A stretch of DNA of 64,000 bases, taken from positions 1,442,798 through 1,506,797 of the forward strand of contig NZ_CP061280.1 in assembly GCF_014541205.1 (NCBI RefSeq), in the 5' to 3' direction. The notes beneath the pieces were generated by a model. That model had not been told where the DNA came from and ran no database searches. It worked only from the letters and a program-made list of their open reading frames with translations. Below are positions 26,401 through 41,400 of the stretch, one piece after another; the first letter of the stretch is position 1, and each line of letters opens with the position of its first letter. The position numbers and the translations under genes are program-made. This DNA is from Mannheimia bovis (GTDB lineage: Bacteria > Pseudomonadota > Gammaproteobacteria > Enterobacterales > Pasteurellaceae).

Positions 26401-29400
26401 CCACAGATGAACGGTTTACGTTTAGTGCCAATTTCAAGCGAAGCCCCTGAGTGGGCAGAAACGGTTGTGGAACGCATCTTTGATACCGTCGGTATGGCAA
26501 AAGTGATTGCGAACTATGCCGATGATTTACCTCGTGCGGACGTGGCAGCAAAAGAGCGTGCGGTAAAAGTAAAAGATATCGGTGCATCTTATGGCTTTAG
26601 CGTAGGCGAATTGCGTACTGCTTCGGCAATGGGTACTGATTTACCAACCTCAAAAGCTCGTGCAGCTCGCCGTGCGATTGAAACTAAGTTAAATCAAATC
26701 GCTTTAGTTGGAGATGCGGAATACGGATTAAATGGTTTTATTACTCACCCTAACTTAGGAGAAGTCTCTTTAGCTGGCGGTTGGAAAGCAGCAACGGCTG
26801 AAAAGGTGCTTGAAGAGATTGAAACCGTCATTAATACCGTGATTATGCAATCAAAAGGTGTTCACAACCCAACGCATTTGGTGATGAGCTTAACAGATTA
26901 TCAAACTATCGGATCAAAACGATTACCTGACTCTAACGGAAAGACAGTGTTGCAATTCTTGAAAGAGAAATACACCGGTTTAACTATTGAGGGAATTTGG
27001 GAACTGGAGAAAGCAGGTGCAAGAGGCGATAAAAACCTTGTCATTTGCTACGAAAAGAACAAGGACAATCTTTCACTTGAATTGCCTAAAGACTTTGAGC
27101 AGTTCCCGGCACAAGAACGCAATCTTGAATTGGTAGTGAACTGTTTAGCTCGTGCTGGCGGCGTGTTCTTGCGTTATCCATTGTCAGCGATTAAAGCGGA
27201 GGTGTAATGATGTTGGTTAAAAACGTTGAGCCACGTTTAATTGTGGTAGAGGGAGTGTTTATTGCTCCAAACGAAACCAAAGAAGTCAATGATAAAGCCG
27301 GTGGTCTAGCCGGCTTAATTGATCGTGGCGTTTTAGTTAAGGTGGAAGCACCAAAAGAGCAGAAGAAGGATAAGTAAGATGAGCGTTCTAGGTTTTTTAC
27401 AAGTCATTGCACCGAATTATGTGCGAGATGTTGAGCCTGAACGCATTAAACAACTTTTAACGCTTGCTGAGCATTATCGCCCCGAGTGTTTGCCTAATGA
27501 TAAACAAGATTTAGCCGTTGCTTATTATGTGGCTTATCTTGTAGCTCAAGGAAATGAAGCTAAAGCTAATCCTTATGGGGTTACTTCAGAACGTGAAGGG
27601 GATATTTCTCGTACTTATTCTGCCAATCTTGCCAATTCGTCTAGGTTTTTAGCGAAATGGCAAGAGCTGAATGATATTTGCGTGCGTGTAAATGGCTCTA
27701 TTACAGTAGGGTTTAATTATGGCGGTTGTTGATCGTGATTTAGGTTTTGCTGAGATTATGACCAGCCTTAAAAAATTAGGTGGAAAAGAAATCAAAGTGG
27801 GCATACAGGGCGATGAAGAGGCTGAGTATAAAAATGGCGTGAGTGTGATTGATGTGGCGATATTCAATGAATACGGCACGGATAAAATCCCCTCACGCCC
27901 TTTTATTCGGCAATGTTTCGCCCTACACAGCCAAGAAGCCTATGAACGTTTGAGAAAAGTGGTTGATTTTATCGAGCGTGGCGGAGATGTTGATTTAGCA
28001 TTAGGTAATATCGGGCAATGGTATGAAGACCAAATGAAAAATGTCTTGATGACTTATCCTTGGAAGCCTAACAGCCCAGCAACCATTAAGTGGAAAGGTT
28101 CAAGCCGTCCGCTACTAAACACAAAACAGCTTCGTGATTCAATTCGTTATAAGGTGGAGTGATGTTAGGGATTACCTCATTTCGTAAAGAATATGAAAAA
28201 GTGGTACGCACAGAGGGGCAATATGTCAATGGCGAATGGATAGAGGGTGATGAAAGTATTTTGCCGTTTTCTGCCACCATTCAACCGCTTGCAATGGATA
28301 AGTTAAGTCCGCAGTTGCAAGGTCGGCATATTTCAAGTGCGATTAAAATCTATACGCAAGATTTACTAAACGTTGCAGGTGAAAACTTGATGAATGGCGA
28401 TAAAGTTATTTTTGAAGGAAAGCCTTACGTTATTGTCAATCGGGCAACCTATCATTCTGGCGTATTAGAACATTATCGCTATCAAGCGATTAGGGTAAAC
28501 GATGAGCCTGAATAAAACCATACATAATCTGTTGAGTGAGTTAGCTAAGGTTGAGGTCATTCGAGCCAATCAAAGCGGTAAACAGCCAACCAAACCTTTT
28601 ATGACTTATGAGGTTAAGTGGGATAAAACACCAGACCATTTTCATTACAGCAAGATAAATACGCAAGGCGAGCAGGTAATTAGTACGCACGTTGAAAGCC
28701 TGCTAGAGGTTCAATGTTTTGGTGTTGGTGCAGTAGATAGAATGCGTGAGCTTTTAATTAAGTTAGCAAGCTATAACGAAAGGCTGAAATGGATTAATGC
28801 CGGTGTGGTAATCGTTAAAGAAGGCACGTTAAGTAACCAGCCATTCTTAAATGAAGCTCAAAAGTTTGAAGAGCGTGCAATCACTGAAATTTCGATTAGG
28901 CATAAGCTCGCCACAACAGATTTAATTGATTACTTCAACCGTGTAGAAATTACGGACGAAGATACAAAACAAACTCAAATTACAGGAGTAGTAAATGGCA
29001 AAGATTGATCGCCTAGCCAACGTAACTATTGATTTAGGGACAACGGCAATTGCAGGTAAATCTTTTAGTGATTTGTTGATTTTAGGCAAACATAAGCTGC
29101 CAAGAGTAACAAATCGAGTATTGATTTTAACTGATGCAAATGACTTGTTAGATATGGGGTTGAGTTCAACCGATCCGCTTTATGTTGCGGTGGCAACAGC
29201 TTTTTCACAGGTTACGCATATTTCACAAGTTTATGTCGGCAATATTGCAGACAGTGAAACCGTTGCGGAAGCGTTAGCTGCTTGTGCAAAAGAAAATAAC
29301 AATTGGTACGGCTTAGCCCTAACCTCTCGTGTAGAAGATGAGGTATTACTTGCCGGAGCGTGGGCGGAAGCAAACCAAAAACTATTTATTACCGCCTCAA

Positions 29401-32400
29401 ATGCGGTAGGTATTATTGATGCCGGCGAAGAGAGCGATTTAGCGAGCCAGTTCAAAACGAAGAATTTCTTCCGCTCTACCGTTATTTATTCGCATAAAGC
29501 TGATGTGGAATATCCCGAAGTAGCGTGGATGAGTTATTGTTTCACCTTCTACCCGGGAGCAGAGACGTGGGCGAATAAAAAATTATCGGGTGTTTCACAT
29601 TCACCGTTGACCGAAGCTGAATTTGCGGCACTTAAAAAGAAAAACGCAAGCTCTTTTGAAAACTTCAATGATAGCTTCTCGATTACGCAGGGCGGTAAAG
29701 TTGCAGGTGGCGAATGGATTGATATTATCCGCTTCCGTGATTGGTTGGTGCAAGAAATCCAGATCAATGTAACCTCTACCTTGATTAATACTTACGGCAA
29801 AGTTCCTTATACCGATCAAGGGATTGAATTAATCGGTCAATCTGTGCGTAAAGCATTAGATTTAGGAATTGAGCGTGGCGGTATCGCACCGCTTGAGTAT
29901 GACAACGATAAGAACGAAATCCCAAGTTATATCTTGTCATTGCCGAAATCAGCGAATGTGTCGGATAACAACAAAGCGAACCGTATTTTGCAGGATGTGA
30001 AATTCAAAGCTCGCTTGGCTGGTGCAATCCATCTAGCTGAAATCAAAGGCAGCTTAGGTTACTCAATGTAACAAATCGTATAGTTTACAAGCGGTTAAAT
30101 TTGTGAAATTTTTTGCAAATTTAGCCGCTTTTTATTGGAGAAATTTAAATGGCATTAAAAACCTATTCCGCTGATCAAGTAACTGTATTGATTGGCGTAC
30201 ATATTGCATCAGGCTTGGCAGATGGCACATTCATTCAGATCGAAGAAATCGGCGATGGTGTGAGTTCTGTTGCAGGAGCTGATGGCGAAGTAGCTCGATC
30301 AATGAGTACCGATCCTCGCAAGAAAGTAACGCTAACCGTGCTTCAAACCTCAGATACAAATGACTATTTGAGCGGATTGTATCACCTAGACAAAACTACG
30401 AAAAATGCCACAGTGCCTATTACCGTGAAAGATTTGCGAGGTAGAACGATGTTCGCAGCAAGTACGGCGTGGATTACCAAAATGGCTAACGTAGAGTTTG
30501 GCAAAGAAGTAGGCTCTCGTGAATGGACGTTCGAAACCGCAGACGGAAAGCTATTTGTCGGAGGCAATGAATAATGGAACGTGAAGAAATTCAAATTGGC
30601 AATACGACTTTCTTTGTTCAGAAGTTTTCAGCTATGCGACAGCTTGAAATTTTCGGCGATTTGCAGAAAACGCTTTTACCTTCATTCGGTAAGCTATTGA
30701 ATGGCTTCGGCAAGAACAAAGAAGATGACGAAAAAGCTGCCGAAGAAAGCGAAAAAGCATTTTTAGATGGATTAAAAAGCCTAAGTTCACAGTTGGACGG
30801 CAAAAGTTTAATTGCATTAGCTAACCAATTAATTCTGCCTGACTATGTAGCTTTCGTGCGTGATGATTTCAACAACGGCAATGATAGTAAATTATCAAAA
30901 GATAAATTTGATTATGCCTTTGATGAAATGGGTGATCTTGTTGAATTAGTCATTTTCATCTTAAAGCTAAACTTTAGCAGTTTTTTTACGAAATATCTCA
31001 CCCGTCTTGGATCGGTGCGAGAGTAAAAAGCGATATCCCCCCTGTGGGTAAATATTCTGAAACGATCGAGCGTGAAATGATTGCGTGGCGGCCGTTTTTA
31101 GCTGGAAAAGTAACGCTATCCGAGCTGAATACACCGGGTATCACAGATATGGGGGAGTTACTGAAAATAAACCGCTTGCTAGATGCTATTGATGCAATGG
31201 AAGAAAAGCAAGCTGAGAAATGGAAGTAATTAAATAGATTTTTAACCGCCTTTAACGAGGCGGTTTTTTTATGGGTGTTTTATGAGTAATTCAGTTGTTC
31301 GAGAGTTAGTAACGAAGCTCCGTTTTATCTACGACAATTCTGGTATCGCACAATTTCAACAAAAAGTGAACAAAGCCAAAGCGAGTATGGGGCAATTCTC
31401 ACAAAATGTACGGTCAAATGGTCGTGGAATGTTCGCTGGAATGAGTACCGGGCTTGATGGCGTGCGTGCGAAAGTTCGTGGCTTAACAGCTGAATGGCAA
31501 CGACAAAAAATTGTCGTTAGCCGTGCGAGAAACATTAACGCCATTAGACAAGCTAAGCTGAAGCCTGAAGCTAAGCCTAAACCGCAAGATACAGGCGAGG
31601 GGGTAGCTGGCAGTTTACTCTCAGTCAAAAATATGGCGTTGGGCTATATCGGGGCTATTGCTGGTGGCTCTGTAATGCAAATTGCCGATGAGTGGGCGAA
31701 CGTATCGGGTCGAATAAAACTCGCTACGAAAGATGCCGAAGAGCATAAGTACGCAATGGACGAAATTTATAATATTTCGCAGCGTACAGGGCAGGCAATG
31801 AATGCCACAGGGGATTTATTCCAGAAAGTCGCACGAAATCAAAAAGACTTGGGCTTACAGACGAAAGATACGCTAAAACTCACCGAAATTATCGGGCAAA
31901 CACTCACTATTGGTGGTGGCGATGAAACAGCAAACTCCGCAGGTTTATTGCAGTTAGGTCAGGCGTTGGCAGCAGGGAAATTATCAGGCGATGAATTAAA
32001 CTCAATTATTGAACAAACACCACGATTAGCGGAGGCAATCGCAAACTCTTTCGGTATTGGTGTCGGTCAGCTTAAAGAGATGGGTAAACAAGGCAAGCTG
32101 ACAGCGAAAGAATTAGCTCAAGGATTGCTGAAACAGGCAGACAAAATTCAACAAGAATTTGATGAAATGCCTAAAACCTTTTCAACCAGTATGACTAAAC
32201 TCAAGAATGCGTTTGGTCGGTTTATCTCTTTTGCGGTTAATGATGTATTGCAATTAGGCAATATGTTTGCTCGTGTAACCTCTTGGATTGAAGAGAATAT
32301 CAAGCTGGTGTTAATTCTTGCTGCCTCTGCGATTGGTGGTAAGTTGATGATGGCTCTTCGTACCGCTAAAGGTGGGGTAAAAGCGTTAGGGACTGCTATT

Positions 32401-35400
32401 TGGAAGGCTATGGCTCCAATGTTGCCGTGGATAGCCTTATTTACCACTATTGGCTTGCTGATTGAGGACTTCTATGTTTGGACACAGGGGGGGGATACCC
32501 TAGCGGGTAGATTGTTTGGTGATTTCACTGATTGGAAACGACAATTTGTTGAAATCGGCAAAAGTGCCGAAATGTTATGGCTAAGTATTAGAGGGTTATT
32601 TAACGATCTTTTAGTTTTAACTGGCTCAGATTTTCGAATTGATTTCAACTCTTGGCGTGAGGGTGCTAAAGCCGCATTGCAGTATGTGATCGACTCAGTA
32701 AAAAGAATGCTTAATTTCTTCCGTTCCATTGTTAGAGGTATGCGTTCTTTAGTTCGAGGCGATATTTCTGGTGCATTCCGTGAGGCTGGAAATGCGGTAG
32801 AGAATTTTAGTTGGGTTGGCATTGCGGCTTTAGCTTTATTGGTTTCTAAAATTCCGCTTGTGTCATCAATGGTTGGGTGGATCGCAAAAGCCTTTTTGTG
32901 GATGTCAAAAGTTGCAGTAACCGCAATTTGGGCTATCGCTAAGGCAATGTTTGCCGCTATGGCGGCTAATCCTATTTTAGCCGCTATTGCCGTGATTATT
33001 GCAGCATTAGCCTTTATTGTTATCTATTGGGAAGAGATCAAGGCGGTTGCAGGTGCGACTTGGGAGATTATCAAAACTAAAGCGGAGGAGATGTGGGAGA
33101 GTATTAAAACGACCGCCGATGAAAAGTGGAAAGCTTTAACTGATGGCATTACTAGCTTATGGACGAATGTAACTTCTACTTTTGGCAACTTGTGGGATAG
33201 TGTCGTTAAAAAAGTGACAGGTTTATTAGAATCAATGATTCCAAAAGGCGTAAAAGACTTTTTTAGTGAAATAGCTGATTTCTTCGGTGCTGATTCGGAT
33301 AAGAATATAAATGTGAACGCAAATGGCAATTTGGCTGCTCTACAGCAGCCTACAGGTAGCCGCAGTTACAGTAATATGCAAACAAATAATATTGTAGTCA
33401 ATGCCGCAAATAACCCTAACTCTGTTGCAAATTCAGTTAAAAATGCAGCAACATCTTTAGGTCGGAATGGTTCTTTTATGAAAGGAATTGAACAAGCAGG
33501 GTGAGTATAATATATTTATGGTGCTATTTTATTCAAAAGAGGTGCCCCATGAAGAAAAACTTATTCGCGCTTATTGTTCCTTTCATCTTATCAGGCTGTG
33601 ATCTAGAAATGTTAGCTTCTGTTGGTCTGAAAGAAACTAGTTCAGATGTTGTGACTGAGGGAAAATCAGATATTTATTTAGAAATATCAAGTTGTCATAG
33701 CAACGAGGATTCAAGGATTGAATCAAAACGATTAAAGGAGGTTAAGGATAAATTTCCACAAGTATTTCCAAAAGCTGAATACGTAGAATGCTTTTCAAAA
33801 GAAATGAAATCTTATGCGCATTTTACTGTTCCTGTGTATTTTGGTAAGGGTGATGTTGAAAAATATGATCTTCTATTCAAAGAAACAAAATATTCTGTAT
33901 TGTCTGCTTTTGCTTCTGAGGCATTAAGAAAAAGGTACGATGATTTTACTAAATCAAATAATCTTAATAACTTAAACATAAAAATAGCAGTAACAATAAC
34001 CAATAATACTGGTAAAGATATTAAGTTTAAATTTATGCCAGCTTTTCTGGATGGACATCCGATAATTAATGTTACAAGTGTGTTTGATTTAAAATCAGGA
34101 GATAGTATTAATAATTTATTATTATCTAACGTGGCTTCAAGCGCTATATTCGGATACTCTGATAATGTTGATTATAAAGAAGGTTATGGTGGAGCTAACA
34201 TTCTTCTAAAAGATGTTGTTGAATAACAATAAAACCGTCATTTATGACGGTTTTTTCATATGTAGAGCATGCAATGAGTTTAGTAAATTTACTGTATTCG
34301 TCATTGATTGGAACACGCACCGTGATAGGCGTGCTTGAGTTGGACGCACTTTTAACCGAAAGTACCTCTTTGCGTAGTCAGATTACCGAATATCCGATTG
34401 AGGATGGTTCGGTTATTTCCGACCATATCACACAAGAAAGTGAAACGCTCTCTATTGAGGGCGTGATTACCGGAGCAGGAACGCTTTTCAATATTGCAGC
34501 CGGCAAGGCTAAGCTGATTGCTGCAAAAGAAGCCTTGCGAGAGCTGCACAAAAAGCGAGAACTCATCACGGTTGTAACAGGGATTGATGTGTATGAAGAT
34601 TTTGCGATTGAGAGTTGTGAAATTAGCCGAAACAATGAGGACGGCGAGCAATTTAGCGTAAATCTTGAATTGAAAAAAATCAACAAGGTTACACTAAGGA
34701 CCGAAGAAATTCCGCCTGAAAAAACCAAAGGGAAAGCAACTGGCAAAGCAGGAAAAACCAAAACAAAAGCGGGTAAAGGTGCTAAGAAAGGAACTATTAG
34801 TAAAGTTAAGGCTGAAAAAGCACAAGATTCTGTTAATGGTAATGCGGTTGATAAGAAACCAGCTTCAATTGTGGGTGGTTGGCTAACTAAAGCAGTGTTG
34901 TAAAAAATGATAGAAATCAATGTACCAAACCATAATGATTCGCTATTAGAAGTTGAGCTTGACGATGAAGTATTTTTCTTGCATTTCTCGTGGAACTCAA
35001 CAGGCGAATTTTGGACGTTATCGATAGAAAATGCGTACAACGACGAATTAGTTAGTTGTTTGCGAATGTTGCCCAATCGTCCTTTGTTGCCTTTTGTGCG
35101 AACTGCTGATTTGCCTTTAGGCGAATTAGTTGTTGTGCGAGAGGATAATTTAGAAAGCGTAGGGCGAGAGGATTTTGCGAATGAAAAAGCCTCTCTCATT
35201 TATGTAGGGATTGATGATGAGTTTTAGATTTAATCGTAGTTATAAATTACTCATAGGAAAGAAAGGGCAAGACAAAAATGCGATTGCCATTGAGCCGCCT
35301 ATTCGCCTTTCATTTGATATTCAAAAGGATGTTAAATCAGAGCCAAACGAAAACACGATAAAGATTTATAACTTAGCCGAAAGCACTCGTAAAGCGATTG

Positions 35401-38400
35401 AAAAGCAAGATTTGCGGTGTGTGCTTTATGCCGGATATGTCGAAGAGCAAAACACAACACTGTTAGCAAGTGGCGATATTGCAACCGCTTATTCATACCA
35501 CGACGGGGCGGATTGGGTAACTGAAATTTACTTTTTAGATGGCTTAGTTGAAATTCGAGATACCGCTGTTACGCTAGGCTATGCTGCAAATGTTAATTCT
35601 ACGGTTATTCTCAATGATATTGCTGCTAAAATGGGATTAAAGCTTATTGCAGATAATTCATTAAGCGAGCGAAAGTGGGAGAATGGATTTAGTTTTTACG
35701 GTGCTGCAAGGAAGGCTTTAGATAAAATTGTAGCGGGCACAGGGCTTGAATGGTCTGTTCAGAATGGTGAATTACAGATTGTAAACAAAGGCAAAGCCAC
35801 CAAAAGACAAGGAGTTGTGCTAGCGAAAGATAGTGGTTTAATTGGTTTTCCCGAGCGAACCAGAGAGGCAGCAAGGGCAAAGGCCGCTGATGGCGAAGAT
35901 GAGAAAAAATCCAAAAAACAGAAAATAACGCTATCAAACCAAGCTCAAGATGGCTGGAATGTGAAAAGCCTGTTATTACCGCAAGTCAATCCAGCTGATA
36001 AGGTTAAGTTAGAGAGCTTATCAGCTACAGGCTGGTTTAGGGTCGAAACAGTAAAACATATTGGCGATAGCCATTCTAGCGACTGGATAACCGAATTGCA
36101 TCTAGTCGAAAGAATAATTGATGATGCCAAAGATAATAAAGCTGCTAAATCAGCGAAACATCGGAAAAAGCGTAAAGCAGAATTAAAAAGCAAGTCGTAG
36201 CAAGTGTTACGGCTTTTTATTGGGTAAATTATGGAAGATATCAACGATTTTTTAGCTGAAATTAATGTTGCAATCCCAGCGACGATTATCAGTTATTCAG
36301 CAAGTAATATGCGAGCGACTGTTAAACCGTCTATTCCCAAGAGGTTAAGTAATGGCGAAACATTGCCAGCACCTCAAATTGTAAATGTACCGATTTGCTT
36401 TCCGGTTGCGGACGGTGGTAAGGCAATGATTACTTTACCTTTGAAACCGAATGATGGTGTGTTATTAGTATTTTCTCATCGCTCCATCGAAAACTGGTTG
36501 AGCGGTTCAAATGATAGTCCTAACGATCCGAGAATGTTCGATTTGTCAGATGCTTTCGCAATGCCTAGCGTTAATGCTAGAAGTCCATCTGCTGATCCTG
36601 AAAATTTATGCGTGATGTACGGAGCAGGAACCATTAAAATTGCTTCTAGTGGGGATATAACTATTAATGCACCAAGTACACGTATTATTGCTCCACAAAA
36701 TACGATTGAAGGTAATCTGGCAGTAACAGGTAACATTAATTGTGACGGAGATGTTACTGCAACAGGCGAAGTAAGCGGTAAAGGTAAGAAACTTTCTACA
36801 CATAAACATACCGGCGTTCAAGGCGGCAATGGTATAACTGGAGAGCCTGAATGATTGATTTGAAGTTAGATAGCCAACACGATTTAATGGTTAAAGAGGG
36901 TAAATTAGTGTTGGTTAGCGGTGTAAATTTGGTTGCACAACGGGTAAAGATAACGCTCCTTACTTTTTTAGGTGAGTGGTTTATGGACACAACAATCGGT
37001 ATTCCTTACTTAGAGCAAATATTGGTAAAACCTGCGGATAAAACAAAGTTAGAAAACATTTTCCGTAAAAAAATTTTATCTGTTAATGGTGTAAACAAGA
37101 TTATATCCATTGATACATTGATAAATAGAACAGAGCGGCTATTACAAATTAAATTTTCGGTTGAAACAGGTGAAGGCGTTTTGCGAGATGTGGTAGAAGT
37201 AGGAGCGAGATAATGGCTAATTATGGTGTAGTGAACAGTGGTTTTATGCGAAAAAGATTGCCGGAACAACTGCAAGAAATCTATTCAGAAATGAAATCAG
37301 GTTTTGGCAATGACATTTCATTAGAGCCTGACACGGTTTTAGGCGTGCTTGCCAATATTACAGCTGAGCGTTTTTCAGCCATCTGGGAAGAAATGGAAAA
37401 TGTCTATCTTCAGATGTATCCGATGAGTGCAACAGGGTCTAACTTAGATCGTGCTGTATCCTTTACAGGGGTTACCAGATTACAAGAGCAGCCATCATCG
37501 GTTGATGTGGTTTGGTATGGTGTAGAGGGGACAGTTATCCCAGATTACGCTTCCGTTCGCAATTTAGATAGTCAAGTTTTGTATTTCAACAATGGCGAGT
37601 TCACGATCAGTAAGTCTAAAGCGTACGATGTGATAATTTCGCCTGCTAACTCAAAAATCAATACAGGCGAAACTATTTCATTAATGATAGATGGCGTCAC
37701 TTATCGCTACACGACAAATCGTTCTTCAGCTGCTTACGCTATAGAGGAGCTTGGTAAAATATTAAAAAACATTAATTACATCAGCACATCTACAAATGGC
37801 GTAGAAATGCGAATTACCGCCTCAACGGTTGAAAGTTTTGAGCTTGAATTGGTTTCAGGGCTTAAATTGGATAAGTTAGGCACAATGAATAATTGTTTAA
37901 CAGAAGGTGCAAGCCTTGATTATGCTGAAAAGGGAGAAGTTTCAGAGATAGTTTCTACTGTAACAGGGCTTGATTTAGTAAATAATTTAACGGATGGCAC
38001 AAGAGGTCGTTTTGAAGAGACTGACAGTGAGCTTTATGCTCGTTATTCGCGAGGCGTGTATCACACAGGAGCTGGTACATCAGAAAGTATTTATGCCAAT
38101 CTGATGAAAGTTAAAGGAGTAAGTTCAGCTCTAGTCTATGAGAACGATCAGAAAACACCTGATGAATACGGCACACCTGCAAACAGTATCCATTGCATTG
38201 TCAAAGGTGGATTAGATAATGAAGTTGCAGAAACTATATTAGCTCTTAAACCTGCTGGAATTCCCACGCACGGTAATGTCTCTATACGAGTTACAGACAG
38301 CCAAAATATCAATAAAGTGGTTAAGTTTTCAAGACCTAAGAAAAAGCATATTTGGATTAAAGTTGTTGCTCAAACCTTTGTCGATCAGAATGAATTAGCC

Positions 38401-41400
38401 AAATCAGGTTACATTGTCAACATCACGAATAATATTATGAATTATGGAAATTCACTTTCTGTTGGGGCAGATGTGATTTTACAGCGTATTATGGCGGAAT
38501 GCGTGAAGATTGACGGCGTAAATAGTGTAGATGTATCAATCGGTGTAACTAACACCTTAACGGATAGCGAACCTGTTTATAGTAAACAAGATATTAAGAT
38601 AGCACCAGATGAGGAGGCTATCTTTGATAAATCAATTGTAGTGGTATCTTAAAATGGAAAACTATACAGAAATAGCCATTTCAAACAATCTGATCCAGTT
38701 TAATCGAAAGCCAAAGATTGAAATGTTGTATCGAGTTCTATTCGAACCGTTTAACGCTATTCAAACTTCGTTAGCTCAATTGATAACCTTAAGACATTTG
38801 GACACTGCAAAAGGTAAGCAGTTAGATGGCATCGGTAGTATCTTGGGGATTGAACGTCCCTATACAACTTCAGATGGTGTTTTTTACTTTGGCTTTACTG
38901 GACAAAGCCGAGCATTAGGATTTTCGCAAGCGGTTATTCGTTCAAATAGCCTATCTATTGGTTCAGGTAATTTCAAATATATGAGCGATCACGGTTATCG
39001 TCGTTTACTACATTGGAAGATCATAGCTAATAATTCGCATGGTACGGTTGAGGACATCATAAGAGCGTGTAAGGCAGTGTTCTTAGCCTCTAAAGTTGAA
39101 GTGATTGAGGGGAATTGTGAGATTATTATTAATGTTACCAGAAAACGAAAAGATATTTTAGATTCGCTTGATAGCGTAAAAGAAAAATTAATCCCTGCTT
39201 CGGCAGGGGTTTTTGTTACTGTCAATTTTATTGACTTAGATTAGAGGTAGGAAATGGCACTTAAAATAATGGATTTATTCAGATCTATCAAGTGGGCTAA
39301 AAACGGTGATGTAACGGATATGTCACAAACCAACTACGAGGCTGGCTGGTCTCACTTGGGAGATGATACACCAACAGTTGAAGATTTTAATATTGTTCAA
39401 AAATTGAATGATGAAAAAGACCAATGGTTGTTTAACCAGATTAAATCGGTATGCGATGACAAAAATATCCCAATAACGGAAGAGGATGCAAAAGCTCTAC
39501 TAAAAGCGATTAATACAAGTGCAACATTATTTCAATCAGGCATTACACAATTAAGCAGTGCATTGGATAGCACGCTAGAAACAATGGCAGCCACACCAAA
39601 GGCAATTAAAACCCTCAAGGACTTAATTGATGCCATTACTCGTAATCTAGGAAACTACATCCCTAACAGCAAAAAATCAAATGCGGTTGATAGTAATAGT
39701 GCGGATACGGTGGCGACGAGTTTCGCGGCTAAAACCGCTTATGACAAAGGCGTTGAGGCTAAAACTGCTGTCGACAATTTAGACAGGATAGCCTATAAAG
39801 TCAATAAATCAGCCGGTTATGCCGGCAATGCTACCGCATTAATGCAAGAGAATACCGTTTTTAGCACAACAGATGGCAATTTGCTGGGATTGCCACCAAC
39901 TGCATACAAGTGGGGAGCTGGTGTTTCAATGTCTACAAACGGTGGTAAAGCATTGCTTTATGTTGCACACGCCGGTTCACAAGTTTGGGCGAAAGGTGGT
40001 TATGGTGATGATTATTCACAGGCGTGGAAGCGGTTGGACGGTGCGGATTGGACAGATGTGAGAGGTCGTCCTAGTAGCGTTAATCATTATGGCTTTTTGG
40101 ATTTTGATATAACAGATGTTATGGAGGCAGACTTAAATCACATAACAAAGCCAGGCTTGTATGGACAAAGAGTAAGTGCAGGTGCAACGCTTAACCGCAA
40201 CTATCCTATTCAAGAAGCAGGCACGTTATTAGTTACGCCATCCGCTTACGGTGTTCAGCAAGAATATACCACCTACTATACCAATCAAAAGTATGTGCGA
40301 GGGAAGCTGGATACTGTTTGGCAGGCTTGGAAACGTATAGATGCCTTAAACAAGGAAGATGCACTGGTTGAACATAATATTGACTTAACAAGCCTAGACC
40401 AAAACAGATGGTATCCTGTGTTAATGCAGATGCCATCAACTCGCAAACTCTATCGCTTCGCTCTCTATCACGCACTATATGAGGAAAGTCGTCCGGGTTG
40501 GGGATTGCACGAAGGAGGGTTTGGCGTGCGATGTGAATGGGAGGTGATGCCCTCTGGTTGGGGAGCTTGGAATCCTAGTGGTTTGCGTTTGGTTAAGCAT
40601 TTTGAATATATTCATTGTAATCAATCACCTTTGCTTAATTTAGGACAAATCTATCAAGAAAGTAAAGAGTATGTTTATCTGCGAGGCGGTGCAAAATACC
40701 GTCTTTATTGCGAGCCGGATGTGAGGGTAGAAATCAGCCGAAGTGATTATCACGGTGCATCAGGAGAATATCGTTGGCATATTCCAATGCTCCACGCTTA
40801 TGATGCGACACTTGTACCGAAGCCACTAAGGGTACAATTTGATGAAATCTTTGCAGGATTATCAAATAAAGTCAGCAAATCCGGCGATGAGATGAGAGGC
40901 GATTTGAGTATTCGCACGAGTGATTGGTCCGGAGTGAATTTGCATAATCTTTCAGGGAAATACTTTCGCATTGAAACCAATCCTGACCACGCATCTCACT
41001 TTGCTTCTTTCATTTATCGCAATACTGTAGGCACAAATGAGGCGGTGATTTATGTGCCGAAGAAAGTCGGTACGATGGCACTAATTGAGGATTTCAGTTA
41101 CCAAAAAATCGGCAATTTTGAGATTCGCAAATACCCTGACGGCACTATGTACCAAACCTATTGGTATGATGAGAATGACTTAAAAGTGTGGACACAAAAA
41201 GAATTTACTTGGGCGATCAGCTTTACCGAAACTCCTCAAATATTTACGAGTGTCACAACATCTGTTAATTATTCTCACGATTGTGGTGTAAATGTATTAA
41301 GCAGTAGTAACAATTCAAAAGTACTGTATCACTACTACGAACACGGCAATCCTAATCAAGGTTTATGTCGAATTCAATTTTTAGGCATTGGGAGATGGAA